Source of the DNA: Variovorax paradoxus EPS
Lineage (GTDB): Bacteria > Pseudomonadota > Gammaproteobacteria > Burkholderiales > Burkholderiaceae_C
Direction: 5' to 3'
Assembly (NCBI RefSeq): GCF_000184745.1
Contig: NC_014931.1
Span: 3,286,001-3,350,000 of the forward strand
DNA length: 64,000 nt
The translations under genes and the position numbers were made by a program. Below the pieces are notes generated by a model. The model searched no databases, was not told the DNA's origin, and saw only the letters and a list, made by a program, of their open reading frames with translations. The number at the start of each line of letters is the position of its first letter. Position 1 is the first letter of the stretch. Positions 37,242 through 45,463 of the stretch are shown one piece after another.

Positions 37242-38114
37242 TCAGATGAAGGGCACGCCGCCCGTCACCGGGATCGTCGCGCCCGAGATGTAGCTCGCCT
37301 GGTCGGAGGCCAGCAGCACGTACACCGCCTGCAGTTCAGCCGGCTGGCCGGGCCGCTTCATCGGCGTCTGCTTGCCGAACTCCTTCACCTTCTCGGGTGG
37401 CATGGTCGAGGGAATGAGCGGCGTCCAGAACGGGCCGGGCGCTACGCAGTTCACGCGGATGCCTTTCTCGGCGAGCAGCTGCGCCATGCCGCCGGACATG
37501 TTCTGGATCGCGCCCTTCGTTGCCGCATAGGCCACCAGCGTGGCGTTGGGCTTGTCGGCATTGACGGAGGCGGTGCTGATGACCGAGCCGCCGGGCTTCA
37601 TGCGCGCGGCGGCGGCCTTGCAGAGGAAGAAGTTCGCATAGACGTTGGTGCGGAAGGTGCGGTCGAACTCCTCGGCAGATATCTCGTCGAGCGACTTGTG
37701 CGACATCTGGAAGGCCGCGTTGTTCACCAGCACGTCGAGCCGGCCGAAGGCGTCGAAGGCCTGGTCCACGAGCTTGCGGCAATGCGCTTCCTCGCAGATG
37801 TCGCCGGGCACCGCCACGCAGCGGCGGCCCGCGCGCTCGATCCACTCGCGAGTGACCTTTGCGTCTTCCTCTTCCTCGGCGAGGTAGGAGATGAGCACAT
37901 CGGCGCCTTCACGCGCGAAGGCGATAGCGACCGCGCGGCCGATGCCGCTGTCGCCGCCGGTGATGAGGGCGGCCTTGCCCTCGAGCTTGCCGCTGCCGAC
38001 GTAGCTCTCTTCGCCGAAATCGGGTGGCGGCGACATCTTCGATTCGAGGCCGGGCGGCTGCTGGGCGGGTGTGGAAAAGGGTGGTTGGGGGCCGGTCTGG
38101 CGAGGGTCTGTCAT
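37242..38114 (-). CDS. SDR oxidoreductase, general-stress GSP39/YhxC type
   Basis: This is a 290-residue classical SDR with a 45-residue polar N-terminal extension, then TGGDSGIGRAVAI (NAD(P) binding), NNAA, catalytic Ser in STASVNA and YAATK. The extension FGEESYVGSGKLEGK is typical of stress-induced bacterial dehydrogenases close to B. subtilis YdaD/YhxC. Substrate unknown (glucose or ribitol dehydrogenase-like). It is expressed with the OBAP lipoprotein gene. Confidence 0.88.
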   Translation of the reverse strand: MTDPRQTGPQPPFSTPAQQPPGLESKMSPPPDFGEESYVGSGKLEGKAALITGGDSGIGRAVAIAFAREGADVLISYLAEEEEDAKVTREWIERAGRRCVAVPGDICEEAHCRKLVDQAFDAFGRLDVLVNNAAFQMSHKSLDEISAEEFDRTFRTNVYANFFLCKAAAARMKPGGSVISTASVNADKPNATLVAYAATKGAIQNMSGGMAQLLAEKGIRVNCVAPGPFWTPLIPSTMPPEKVKEFGKQTPMKRPGQPAELQAVYVLLASDQASYISGATIPVTGGVPFI

Positions 38115-38176
38115 GGCGGGTCCTGTCTGGGATCGGTGGAGTTCAGTGGAGGGTTGGAATGGATCGGCGCGGCCGT

Positions 38177-38425
38177 TCAGGCGCCCGCATCGTTCTCGCG
38201 CGGCGTGCCGCGTGCGGCCCGGCGCTTCTGGGTGTCCTGGCTGTCGGCCTCCGGTGCTGCGGCGTCGCGGTCGGCGGCTTTCTTCATGCCGCGCTCGAGG
38301 TCCTGCGTGCTGGCGTTGCCGCCGATGGCGGGCTCCTCACCGTTCACCGCGTCGGGCGCCTGCACGCGCTGGCCGCCAGAGGCGGGATCAGGGGCTGAAC
38401 GGGCTGGATTGCGGGGCGTGTTCAT
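38177..38425 (-). CDS. Small hydrophilic hypothetical protein
   Basis: This 82-residue protein is rich in Ala, Asp, Glu, Gly and Arg, with no hydrophobic segment, and is probably disordered. AAGGAGC lies six bases before ATG 38425, which overlaps the stop of the upstream SDR gene. Composition is like that of hydrophilins, but no motif is recognised. Confidence 0.6.
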   Translation of the reverse strand: MNTPRNPARSAPDPASGGQRVQAPDAVNGEEPAIGGNASTQDLERGMKKAADRDAAAPEADSQDTQKRRAARGTPRENDAGA

Positions 38426-39489
38426 CGTGTGCTCCTTGCGTTTCTCGAGAAAAGGGCAAATGCGGTAACGGCGGCGATCGCGCCAAGGCCGAGCCATACC
38501 GCATCGGTGGGCTTTGTCTTCCTTTCGCTGCGGAAGCCGCCGTCGATGGCGCAGCCGCGCGAGGGTTCGAAGAGATTGCCGTCGCTGTGCGCGGCGGGCG
38601 CGGCACGGCGCATCGCGGCGCCGCCGACCCAGCCGAGCACGCGCGCCATCAGGTTTGGCGCGAGCGCATGCATCAGGATGCCCGGCCGCGCCGGTGCGCC
38701 GATGTAGGTGCGAGCGCGCGGCCGCGTGGCCAGCGAAACGAGCGAGGCGGCCACGCGGCGCGGATCGAGCACCGGCGGCGGCGGCGCGACGCGGTGCCCG
38801 CTGTAGTTCGCGCCATGCGACATGCCGGGCGAATCGACGAAGGTCGGGAACACCTCGCAGACATGGATGCCCGGAAATTCGGCGAGCTCCGCGCGCAGCG
38901 ACTCCGAGAACCCGCGAATGCCGAACTTGCTGGCGGTGTAGGCCGTCGCGTAGGGCGTGGCGACCCAGCCGCCGAGCGAGATCATGTTGACCAGCGTGCC
39001 GCGCCCGCGCTCGCGAAAGTGCGGAACGATGGCGTAGGCGCCGTGCATGTGGCCCAGCAGGTTGGCCTCGACCACGCGCCGGTGCGAGGCGAGCGGCGTC
39101 TCCTCGAAGCGTCCGACGGCGCCGACGCCCACGTTGTTGATCCACATGTCCACGTGGCCGAAATGGGCGATGGCCGATTCGGCGAGCGCCGCCATCGCGG
39201 CGGGGTCGGTCACATCGGTCGGTACGGCGAGCGCGCGTGCGCCGGCCGCTTCGCACTCGGTGGCCAGCGACTGCAAGGCCTCCTGGTTGCGCGCGGCCAG
39301 CGCGAGCGAGGCGCCTTGCGCGGCGAAGGCGAGGGCGGTGGCGCGGCCGATGCCGCTGGAGGCGCCGGTGAGCACCACCACCTGCGAGCGCAGCGTGTGC
39401 GGGGTGGCATCGGCCGGGCCGTCATGGGCCGACGAAGGTGTGGATGGCGTGGTTCCTGCGGGGGATTTCGCGGCGGAAATGGGGGACAC
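38422..39489 (-). CDS. SDR oxidoreductase with C-terminal membrane segment
   Basis: This is a 355-residue SDR. TGASSGIGRATAL binds NAD(P), NNVG and YTASK supply the core, and Ser of MISLGGW the third catalytic residue. A C-terminal extension ends in a hydrophobic stretch (VWLGLGAIAAVTAFALF), a probable membrane anchor. Such long SDRs occur in stress and redox loci. It overlaps the small gene downstream by four bases. Confidence 0.87.
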   Translation of the reverse strand: MSPISAAKSPAGTTPSTPSSAHDGPADATPHTLRSQVVVLTGASSGIGRATALAFAAQGASLALAARNQEALQSLATECEAAGARALAVPTDVTDPAAMAALAESAIAHFGHVDMWINNVGVGAVGRFEETPLASHRRVVEANLLGHMHGAYAIVPHFRERGRGTLVNMISLGGWVATPYATAYTASKFGIRGFSESLRAELAEFPGIHVCEVFPTFVDSPGMSHGANYSGHRVAPPPPVLDPRRVAASLVSLATRPRARTYIGAPARPGILMHALAPNLMARVLGWVGGAAMRRAAPAAHSDGNLFEPSRGCAIDGGFRSERKTKPTDAVWLGLGAIAAVTAFALFSRNARSTR

Positions 39490-39687
39490 GGGGCAGCTCC
39501 TGCGGGCAAGTAAGGCCCCTACCTTTCGACCTGTAGCGCGGCGCGTGCGCGCGAGGCTTGCGCATCCGGGCGTCGGACAAAGCCCACGGGTTTCCCGCTT
39601 GTTGCGTGCATGCCGCAGCCGTGCAGGAACCGAGAAAAGGTCGCGGCGCCAAGCGCACTCAAGGCGGCGTTCTGTCCTTGCGTTCAG

Positions 39688-39954
39688 TCAGTCGTGGCGC
39701 CGCCGCGTCAATGCCTCCAGCGCAATCAGCGCGGCATCGAGCTTGTCCGCACAGGCGCGCCACTGGTTGCGCGCGCCCGGCGAAGGCAGCGGGCCGCCGT
39801 CGCGCACGGCCACCCGCACGGCGTCGAGCCACACATCGACCTGCTCGCGCGCGACCGCCTCTTCGGCGCCCTGGTGTGCGAGCGTGCTCTCCAGCCGCTC
39901 GATGCGCGCGAGCCAGTCCGCCGCGTCCGCCGCCTGGTCGTTGGTGCGTGTCAT
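39688..39954 (-). CDS. Small hypothetical helical protein
   Basis: This 88-residue protein is predicted mainly helical, with two acidic amphipathic helices (WLARIERLESTLAH, QWRACADKLDAAL). Its ATG overlaps the stop of the gene at 39951 (ATGA), so the two are co-translated. No family recognised. Confidence 0.6.
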   Translation of the reverse strand: MTRTNDQAADAADWLARIERLESTLAHQGAEEAVAREQVDVWLDAVRVAVRDGGPLPSPGARNQWRACADKLDAALIALEALTRRRHD

Positions 39955-40259
39955 GCGCGCTGCACGGAGGAGGGCGCCCGCGGAAACGACGGCACGGCCC
40001 GGGCGCTCCGGGCGAGCGCATTGCGGCCCTCGGCCGTGATGGCTGTGACCACGGCGCGCGCGATGCGCCGCTCGCCGGTGCGCAGCAGCTCGGGCGGCTC
40101 GGTCAGTGCTTCGAGCAGCGAGGCGCTGCGCAGCGCGAGGATGCGGTGGATGTCTTCCGGCGCGGAGCACACCACCGGCAACTGCCGGCGCGACAGGAGT
40201 TCGAGCAGTTGGTAGTACTCGGCCACGCGGAGGTCTCGGGGCGTCGTCTTTTTTCTCAT
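39951..40259 (-). CDS. Small hypothetical protein, possible winged-helix paralogue
   Basis: This is a 102-residue protein. A basic N-terminus (MRKKTTPRD) is followed by a helix YYQLLELLSRRQLPVV, a second helix ending in LRSASLLEAL and a strand pair AVVTAITAEGRNAL. This order parallels the small proteins at 110-406 and 18017-18250. A GGCATGCCGTTTGC element lies upstream on the same strand (40317-40331). It could be a DNA-binding regulator, but this is untested. Confidence 0.6.
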   Translation of the reverse strand: MRKKTTPRDLRVAEYYQLLELLSRRQLPVVCSAPEDIHRILALRSASLLEALTEPPELLRTGERRIARAVVTAITAEGRNALARSARAVPSFPRAPSSVQRA

Positions 40260-40316
40260 GCGGATACCTGGAAGGAGAAGGAAGGTCGATGAAGGGAACC
40301 GGACCCGCTTCTCCCG

Positions 40317-40331
40317 GCAAACGGCATGCCT
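40317..40331 (-). promoter_or_regulatory. Possible sigma-54-like promoter
   Basis: On the minus strand this reads AGGCATGCCGTTTGC, nine of eleven consensus bases with GG-N10-GC spacing, 58 bases before the start of the gene at 40259. It shares the GGCATGCCGnTTGC core with the elements at 29179 and 31276. Confidence 0.35.
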
Positions 40332-40468
40332 GCGCTCCGGGTGTGCCGAGCGCGACGGGCACTTCCTTGGCGATTGGGTGGCGTCCGACACCTCTGCGGC
40401 ACCGTGCGTTCAGCCTTGGCGGCAAGCCCGCTCGCGCACGGCGCGCACAACCGAAAGGAGCACACACG

Positions 40469-40672
40469 ATGACCAAGCCAAGGAAGCTCGAGGTACCCAC
40501 ATCGCCGCAAGAAGCGCAGGCGCCGTTGGGCGATGCGAACGCAACGCAAAAGGCACCTGCGAAGAAAGAAGGACCGACCGCCACGCGCACCACGCGCGAA
40601 GGCGCGTCGGTCGGCAAGGCCGGCAATTCGACCGTCGGCGGCGCGGCCGGCCAGCTCACGCCGAAGGACTAG
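40469..40672 (+). CDS. Small hydrophilic hypothetical protein
   Basis: This 67-residue protein is rich in Lys, Thr, Ala, Gly and Pro (KKEGPTATRTTREGASVGKAG), has no hydrophobic core and is probably disordered. AAAGGAG precedes the ATG. Its character is similar to the proteins at 33003 and 38177. Two weak GG-N10-GC elements occur upstream (about 40357 and 40416), too degenerate to call. Confidence 0.6.
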   Translation: MTKPRKLEVPTSPQEAQAPLGDANATQKAPAKKEGPTATRTTREGASVGKAGNSTVGGAAGQLTPKD

Positions 40673-40693
40673 CGTGGCCGGCGCGGCCGGGGC

Positions 40694-40993
40694 TCAGCCC
40701 TTGCGGCCGTCGACCTGCGATTCGGCGTCGAGCCAGTCCTGCACCTCGTCGCCGGGTTCGCCGCCGCGGCGCACGTAAGCGTCGTAGGCGGCATTGCGGA
40801 TGCGCTCTTCCCTGGCGGCCGGGTCCTCGCCATGCATCGACTGCTGTTGCTGCTGCTGGCCGGACCCATCGGATGCATTGGACGCAGCGGACGAAGGCTG
40901 CGTGGCCGTCTCGCTCGCGGCTCCCGCGCCTTGCGCGCTCGTGCCCAGGGGCTGCTGGTTCTCTGGATTGCTGCTGCTGCTGGTCTTCGGCAT
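40694..40993 (-). CDS. DUF2934 family protein
   Basis: This 99-residue protein has a Ser/Gln-rich disordered N-terminal half, including a run of Gln. A C-terminal helix-turn (RIRNAAYDAYVRRGGEPGDEVQDWLDAE) fits DUF2934, a short domain common in stress-related proteins of proteobacteria. GAGGTGA stands close to ATG 40993. Function unknown. Confidence 0.75.
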   Translation of the reverse strand: MPKTSSSSNPENQQPLGTSAQGAGAASETATQPSSAASNASDGSGQQQQQQSMHGEDPAAREERIRNAAYDAYVRRGGEPGDEVQDWLDAESQVDGRKG

Positions 40994-41213
40994 GGTCACC
41001 TCTTGTATGTACGCCGTTGAACACGCCGGCCAACCTACGCCGTTGCGGTGGCGCCGCCGTCGGACAAGTGCCCGATTTCGCTCGATGAATGCGAAAAGTT
41101 CGAGGCGCGGCGCGAGAGAATTCTTGGCACATGGTTTTGATCTTTTTCCTACAGCGAACGCGTCGGCGTGCGTGCGAGCCTGCGGCCTTCGATCAACTTT
41201 GTGGAGCGCACCC

Positions 41214-41744
41214 ATGACCCTGTCTTCCCGCCATCTCGCAGCAACATTTGCAGTCAGCTTTTCGCTGCTGGCCGCCTCGTCCGCCTGGGCCGCGGACAAG
41301 CTCGCGGCCGCCGACGCCTCGATGCTCAAGGACATCGCCCAGGCCAACATGGCAGAGGTCGAGACCGGCAAGCTCGCGCTCGAGAAAAGCACCAATCCCG
41401 AGATCAAGAAGTTCGCCCAGATGATGGTCGACGACCACAGCAAGGGCCTCGCCGACGTGAAGACGCTCGCATCGGCCAAGGGCACCGAGTTGCCCGACGG
41501 ACCGGACGTCAAGCACAAGGCGACGGCGCTCGAATTCAAGGCGCTCTCGGGCGACATGTTCAACAGCCGCTATGTGAAGCAGGCCGGCGTCGGCGACCAT
41601 GAGGCCACCGAGAAGCTGCTGAAGAAGACGCAGGCCGAGGCGAAGGACGCCGACCTCAAGGCGCTGGCCGGCAAGATGCTGCCGATCGTGCAGGGGCACC
41701 TGCAGCATGCGCGCCAACTGGTCGCCACCACCGACAAGAAGTAG
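41214..41744 (+). CDS. DUF4142 periplasmic ferritin-like protein
   Basis: This is a 176-residue exported protein. The signal peptide is cleaved after SAWA (about residue 26). The mature part is helical, with AQANMAEVETGKLALEKS, IKKFAQMMVDDH and LPIVQGHLQHARQL matching DUF4142 (ferritin-like fold). A TTGGCAC box lies about 90 bases upstream (41124), but its -12 half is TTTG, not TTGC. GGAG precedes ATG 41214. Function unknown; often co-found with oxidative and envelope stress genes. Confidence 0.87.
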   Translation: MTLSSRHLAATFAVSFSLLAASSAWAADKLAAADASMLKDIAQANMAEVETGKLALEKSTNPEIKKFAQMMVDDHSKGLADVKTLASAKGTELPDGPDVKHKATALEFKALSGDMFNSRYVKQAGVGDHEATEKLLKKTQAEAKDADLKALAGKMLPIVQGHLQHARQLVATTDKK

Positions 41745-41782
41745 CAACCGCAACCGCACCGCATTGCGGTGTCGGAACGAAG

Positions 41783-41816
41783 ATCGAGGGCGCGAGCTTG
41801 AAGCTCCGCCCTCGAT
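41783..41816. terminator. Strong hairpin between convergent genes, possible bidirectional terminator
   Basis: ATCGAGGGCG pairs with CGCCCTCGAT, with an inner GAGC/GCTC stem, between the DUF4142 gene and the convergent gene at 41865. No good T-run follows on either strand, so Rho-independent termination is likely weak. Confidence 0.45.
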
Positions 41817-41864
41817 TCGCTTTGCGCGTCTGCGCAATCAGTGCAGTCCGTGCAATCAATGCAA

Positions 41865-42140
41865 TCAGTGGAGAAGGGGAGGCCTCTGCATCTCGGTGTC
41901 GGTGAGGCCGGCCACGTCGGAGGGCTCCAGCACCACGCGCTCGGCGCCGGTCTGCGCGTGCACGAGCAGGGCGCGCTCGCGCAGCAGGCCCATGCAGGCG
42001 GTCAGCGTCGAGAGCTGGTCGACCGGCTCGCCGCCGGCCAGGAACTCCAGCGTGGCGCGGGGCACATGCACGAACAGGCGCCGGTGGTCGAGCAGCCGGA
42101 TGCTGAACTCGTAGCCGTCGCCTTCGTAGCAGTCGGTCAT
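41865..42140 (-). CDS. Small hypothetical protein
   Basis: This 91-residue protein alternates strand-like stretches (YEFSIRLLDHRRLFVHVP, RALLVHAQTGAERVVL). No known family recognised. It lies 22 bases downstream of the YciE-type gene and may be co-transcribed. Near its 3' end the DNA has a run of imperfect GCAATCA repeats (about 41834-41873). Confidence 0.6.
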   Translation of the reverse strand: MTDCYEGDGYEFSIRLLDHRRLFVHVPRATLEFLAGGEPVDQLSTLTACMGLLRERALLVHAQTGAERVVLEPSDVAGLTDTEMQRPPLLH

Positions 42141-42162
42141 GCGAACCCGCCCCTGCAGCCCG

Positions 42163-42654
42163 TCAGGCTGTCGCTTCCTCGATCTGCGCGGCTTCGGCCA
42201 GCAGGCCCAGCCGCTGGTCGGTGGCCTGTTCCTCCGAGAGGCTGGTCTGGAGCAGCGGAAGGGCGTCCGCAAAGCCCAGCTTCTTCGCGAGCAGGCACAG
42301 CGACGTGTAGCCGGCGATCTCGTAGTGCTCGGCCTTCTGCGCGGCGCCGATGAGCGCCGCATCGAGCACCGGGCCCTTCTCGATCAAGTCGACCAGTGAC
42401 ATCGTCTCTTCGACCAGGCCTTCCATGCCGTCGCACTTGATGCGCTTGAGCTTGAAGCCGCACTGCTCGGCGACCTGCTCCAGGCGCTCGACCTGGTTGC
42501 GCGTTTCCTGCAGATGGTCTTCGAACGCCTGCTGCAGATCGGGGTCGGTGGCCGCGCGCGCGAGCTTGGGCAGCGAGCGCGTCATCTGCTTCTCGGCGTT
42601 GTAGGTGTCCGAAATTTCGTGCACGAAAAGGTCCTTCACGGACTTGACTGGCAT
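42163..42654 (-). CDS. YciE/DUF892 ferritin-like protein
   Basis: This is a 163-residue four-helix protein. DLFVHEISDTYNAEKQMTRSLPKLA opens the domain. EDHLQETRNQVERLE and AAQKAEHYEIAGY provide the Glu/His pattern of a ferritin-like di-metal site. AAGGAG lies six bases before the ATG. YciE-type proteins are stress-induced; E. coli yciE is in a RpoS-controlled operon. The upstream gap (42655-42772) has a near sigma-54 element with spacing one base too long. Confidence 0.9.
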   Translation of the reverse strand: MPVKSVKDLFVHEISDTYNAEKQMTRSLPKLARAATDPDLQQAFEDHLQETRNQVERLEQVAEQCGFKLKRIKCDGMEGLVEETMSLVDLIEKGPVLDAALIGAAQKAEHYEIAGYTSLCLLAKKLGFADALPLLQTSLSEEQATDQRLGLLAEAAQIEEATA

Positions 42655-42772
42655 GGATGGCTCCTTCGTTGAAGTGGGTTGAAAAGTGCAAAGGTGGTGG
42701 CCGTTTCGCGGCGTCCATGTAGGCCATTTGCGATTCGATTCGCCAGTGCCGCGGCATCGGGTGCCGCCGTCG

Positions 42773-43690
42773 TCAACGCGCGTTCTTGCTGCGTGATTCG
42801 GTTGCTGCTGCAGCGGCTGCGGCACGGCCCTCGCCGAGGAACTCGACGAGCAGCGCATTCACCTCGTCGGGCTCTTCGTGGTGCAGCCAGTGCGAGGCCC
42901 GCGGCAGCCGCACGACGTGGCCGTTGCGGCAGTAGCGCAGCGCGGCTTGCGCGAGGCCGGGCTCCAGCGCGGAATCGGCATCGCCCCAGACGATGCGCAC
43001 CGGCGCCTCGATCTTCTCGGCGCGCGGCCGCGCGAGCGGCATGGCGCGGTACCAGTCGAGCATCGCGCGCAGCGCATCCGGCTCGGCCCAGGCGGCGCGG
43101 TAGCCCGCAAGCTTGTCTTCGCCGAAGGTGCCGGGGCGGCTCGAATGCGTGAGCGCCGCCTGCAGCAGCGCGAAGTTGTTGGCGCGTAGCAGCGTTTCGG
43201 GAATCCACCGCAGCTGGAAGAAGCCGACGTACGTGCTGCGCAGCATCTGCAGCGGATGAGTCAGCGCGTACGAGAAGAAGGTGGCGGGGTGGGGCGCATT
43301 GAGGATCGCCAGGCGCTCCACCGCCGCCGGCTCGCGCGCCGCGAGGTGCCACGCCACCATGCCGCCCCAGTCGTGGCCGACGAGGCAAAAGCGCGGCGCG
43401 TGCAGCGCCTGCGCGATGCCCATCACATCGTCGGCCAGCGTGTCGAGCGTGTAGGCGCCGGTGCCTTCGGGCTTCTGCGATTCGCCGTAGCCGCGCTGGT
43501 CGGGAACGGCCACGCGCCAGCCCGCATCGACCAGCGGCTGCACCTGCTGGCGCCATGCGCCCCAGTACTCGGGAAAGCCGTGCAGCAGCATCACGAGCGG
43601 CGCGCCTTCGGCGCCCGCGGTGGCGACATGGAGCGACACGCCGTTCGTGTCGAGGGTCCGGTGCATCAGCGTGGCTTCCATCGTGTTCAT
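42773..43690 (-). CDS. Alpha/beta hydrolase, epoxide hydrolase-like
   Basis: This 305-residue hydrolase has the oxyanion segment HGFPEYWGAWR, a nucleophile elbow GHDWGG with Asp (as in epoxide hydrolases and haloalkane dehalogenases), an acidic residue in WGDADSAL and a late His in SHWLHHEEP. The Asp nucleophile rules out a simple serine esterase. ATG 43690 overlaps the stop of the ZIP transporter gene (ATGA). Natural substrate unknown. Confidence 0.88.
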   Translation of the reverse strand: MNTMEATLMHRTLDTNGVSLHVATAGAEGAPLVMLLHGFPEYWGAWRQQVQPLVDAGWRVAVPDQRGYGESQKPEGTGAYTLDTLADDVMGIAQALHAPRFCLVGHDWGGMVAWHLAAREPAAVERLAILNAPHPATFFSYALTHPLQMLRSTYVGFFQLRWIPETLLRANNFALLQAALTHSSRPGTFGEDKLAGYRAAWAEPDALRAMLDWYRAMPLARPRAEKIEAPVRIVWGDADSALEPGLAQAALRYCRNGHVVRLPRASHWLHHEEPDEVNALLVEFLGEGRAAAAAAATESRSKNAR

Positions 43691-44586
43691 CCCAAGGCGG
43701 TGTCCAGGACCATCATCAGCACGAAGCCGAGCATCAAACCGGTGGTCGCATGAGCCTCGTGGCCCTTGCGGTGCGACTCCGGAATGATCTCGTGGCTGAT
43801 GACGAACAGCATCGCGCCCGCCGCCATCGCAAGGCCCCAGGGCAGCAGCGCGGCGGTGAGCCCGATGACGGCCGCGCCGAGCACGGCGGCGAGCGGCTCG
43901 ACCAGCCCCGACAGCACGCCGAGCCCGACCGCCGTCAGCTTTCCGTAGCCCACGCTGCGCAGCGCGAGCGCGACGACCAGGCCCTCGGGCACGTCCTGGA
44001 TCGAGATGCCGGTGGTGAGCGCGGTCGCGCCCACCGCATCGGTGCCCGCGAACGCGACGCCGATGGCCAGCCCCTCGGGCAGGTTGTGCAGCACGATGGC
44101 CAGCACGAAGAGCCACACGCGCTTGAGCGCGCGCGACTCGGGCCCTTCGAGGCCCTTGACGAAATGCTCGTGCGGCACGGCGCGGTCGATCGCCAGCAGC
44201 ACCATCGCGCCGAGCAGCACGCCCCCGCCCACCAGCGTGCCGCTGCCCCAGGCGCCGGCGCCTTGCGACTTCGCCGCCGCGAGCGCGGGAATGACGAGCG
44301 AGAACGAGCTTGCGGCCAGCATCACGCCCGCGCCGAAGCCCAGCATGCTGTCGTAGGCGCGCTGCGAGAACTGCTGAGACAGCAGCACCGGCACCGTGCC
44401 GAGCGCGGTCGCCAGCGCGGCGATGCAGCCGCCGGTGAGCGCCGCGCCTACCGGCGAGCCCGAGCGCGCGAGATTCGCGCCTTCGATCAACAGCAGCAGC
44501 AAGCCGGCGCACGCGATGCCGGCGCCGAGCCAGCGCCGGGCGGTGCGGGCCGAGAGGGCGGTCTTTGGGAAGCGGATATCAGCCAT
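43687..44586 (-). CDS. ZIP family metal transporter (ZupT-like)
   Basis: This 299-residue inner-membrane protein has about eight hydrophobic segments. HNLPEG and QDVPEG are the metal-binding motifs of transmembrane helices 4 and 5 in ZIP transporters, and a late HE-x3-E (SHEIIPES) is also present. The likely role is uptake of divalent Zn, Mn or Fe. It is transcribed with the epoxide-hydrolase-like gene. The upstream gap contains an 8-base inverted repeat (44604-44611 and 44654-44661) that could fold in the leader. Confidence 0.88.
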   Translation of the reverse strand: MADIRFPKTALSARTARRWLGAGIACAGLLLLLIEGANLARSGSPVGAALTGGCIAALATALGTVPVLLSQQFSQRAYDSMLGFGAGVMLAASSFSLVIPALAAAKSQGAGAWGSGTLVGGGVLLGAMVLLAIDRAVPHEHFVKGLEGPESRALKRVWLFVLAIVLHNLPEGLAIGVAFAGTDAVGATALTTGISIQDVPEGLVVALALRSVGYGKLTAVGLGVLSGLVEPLAAVLGAAVIGLTAALLPWGLAMAAGAMLFVISHEIIPESHRKGHEAHATTGLMLGFVLMMVLDTALG

Positions 44587-44828
44587 GCCGGGTACGGGTT
44601 AAAGAGTGAGCGAGCAAGACACAACAGGCTCGCAGCGTGTTGGCTCGTTGCCGGCTCACTCGTAGGACCCATGCCCGCCGCCTTGGGAAAACCGCCTACT
44701 TGGTGTTGTTTGTTTCGCGCCGGCGTCTGGTGTCCGCGCCGCTACGCCGTCGGGCCCGTTGGCACAGCTGAGCATCACCGCCTGCTTCATCTGAAATTTT
44801 CAAATGGAATTGTGGCCCGTAGAAGACT

Positions 44829-45257
44829 TCAGTCGCCGCGATTTTCCTTTTCCCTGAGCGCAGCCCATCGCGGATCGGTGTGGCGACCGCTGTATTCCTG
44901 GTCGATTTCGTCGATCACACGGTCGGCGTTCTTCGGGTCGACCGCCGCGAGGATCGCGTCGATCTTGGCTTCGACGCGGTCATCGCCTTCCTTGGACTGC
45001 GGCGAGCCGAGGTACAGCAGGAAGGCGAGGCCGCCCACCTGCCAGAGCAACTGCAGGAACTCGGACTGCCAGTTCTCCAGCGTGTCCCGCATCATCTCGA
45101 TGAGGTAGCCGTTGACTTCCACCGGATGGCCGAACTGCGTCTGTTCGTTCGCATAGGCGAACCAGCCGAAGACCCAGTGGCCGATCAGCGAGATGAGGAA
45201 AAAGCCGGCCGTGACCCAGGCGAAGCCGTAGAGCTTCCAGATCGATTTCTTCTTCAT
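44829..45257 (-). CDS. DUF6766-like membrane protein
   Basis: This is a 142-residue inner-membrane protein with two hydrophobic segments (residues about 9-30 and 70-85) and an acidic C-terminal tail. GWFAYANEQTQFGHP and WQSEFLQLLWQVGGLAFLLYLGSPQSKE are the recognisable parts. AAGGGGTG precedes ATG 45257. Function unknown. Confidence 0.75.
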   Translation of the reverse strand: MKKKSIWKLYGFAWVTAGFFLISLIGHWVFGWFAYANEQTQFGHPVEVNGYLIEMMRDTLENWQSEFLQLLWQVGGLAFLLYLGSPQSKEGDDRVEAKIDAILAAVDPKNADRVIDEIDQEYSGRHTDPRWAALREKENRGD

Positions 45258-45463
45258 GAGCGAGCACCCCTTGTTTGTTGTTCGACGAGGGGGAAATTCG
45301 GCGCGCGCGGCAAGCAAGGGGCAGAAGGAGAAAACCGGCGTTGCATCGCCGGAGAGTCCTACGCGTGTGCTGGTGCTCTCACTAGGTCATTTAACATAAC
45401 GCACATTGTGTGATCGTCATATGCCAGATGAGCCCATTCTGGAAACCGCCCAAGAAAGTGAGC

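Noticed and set aside
41124..41141. Sigma-54 promoter of the DUF4142 gene (TTGGCAC box)
   Set aside because: The -24 half is perfect, but the base pair at the -12 GC position is TG, so spacing and sequence fail.
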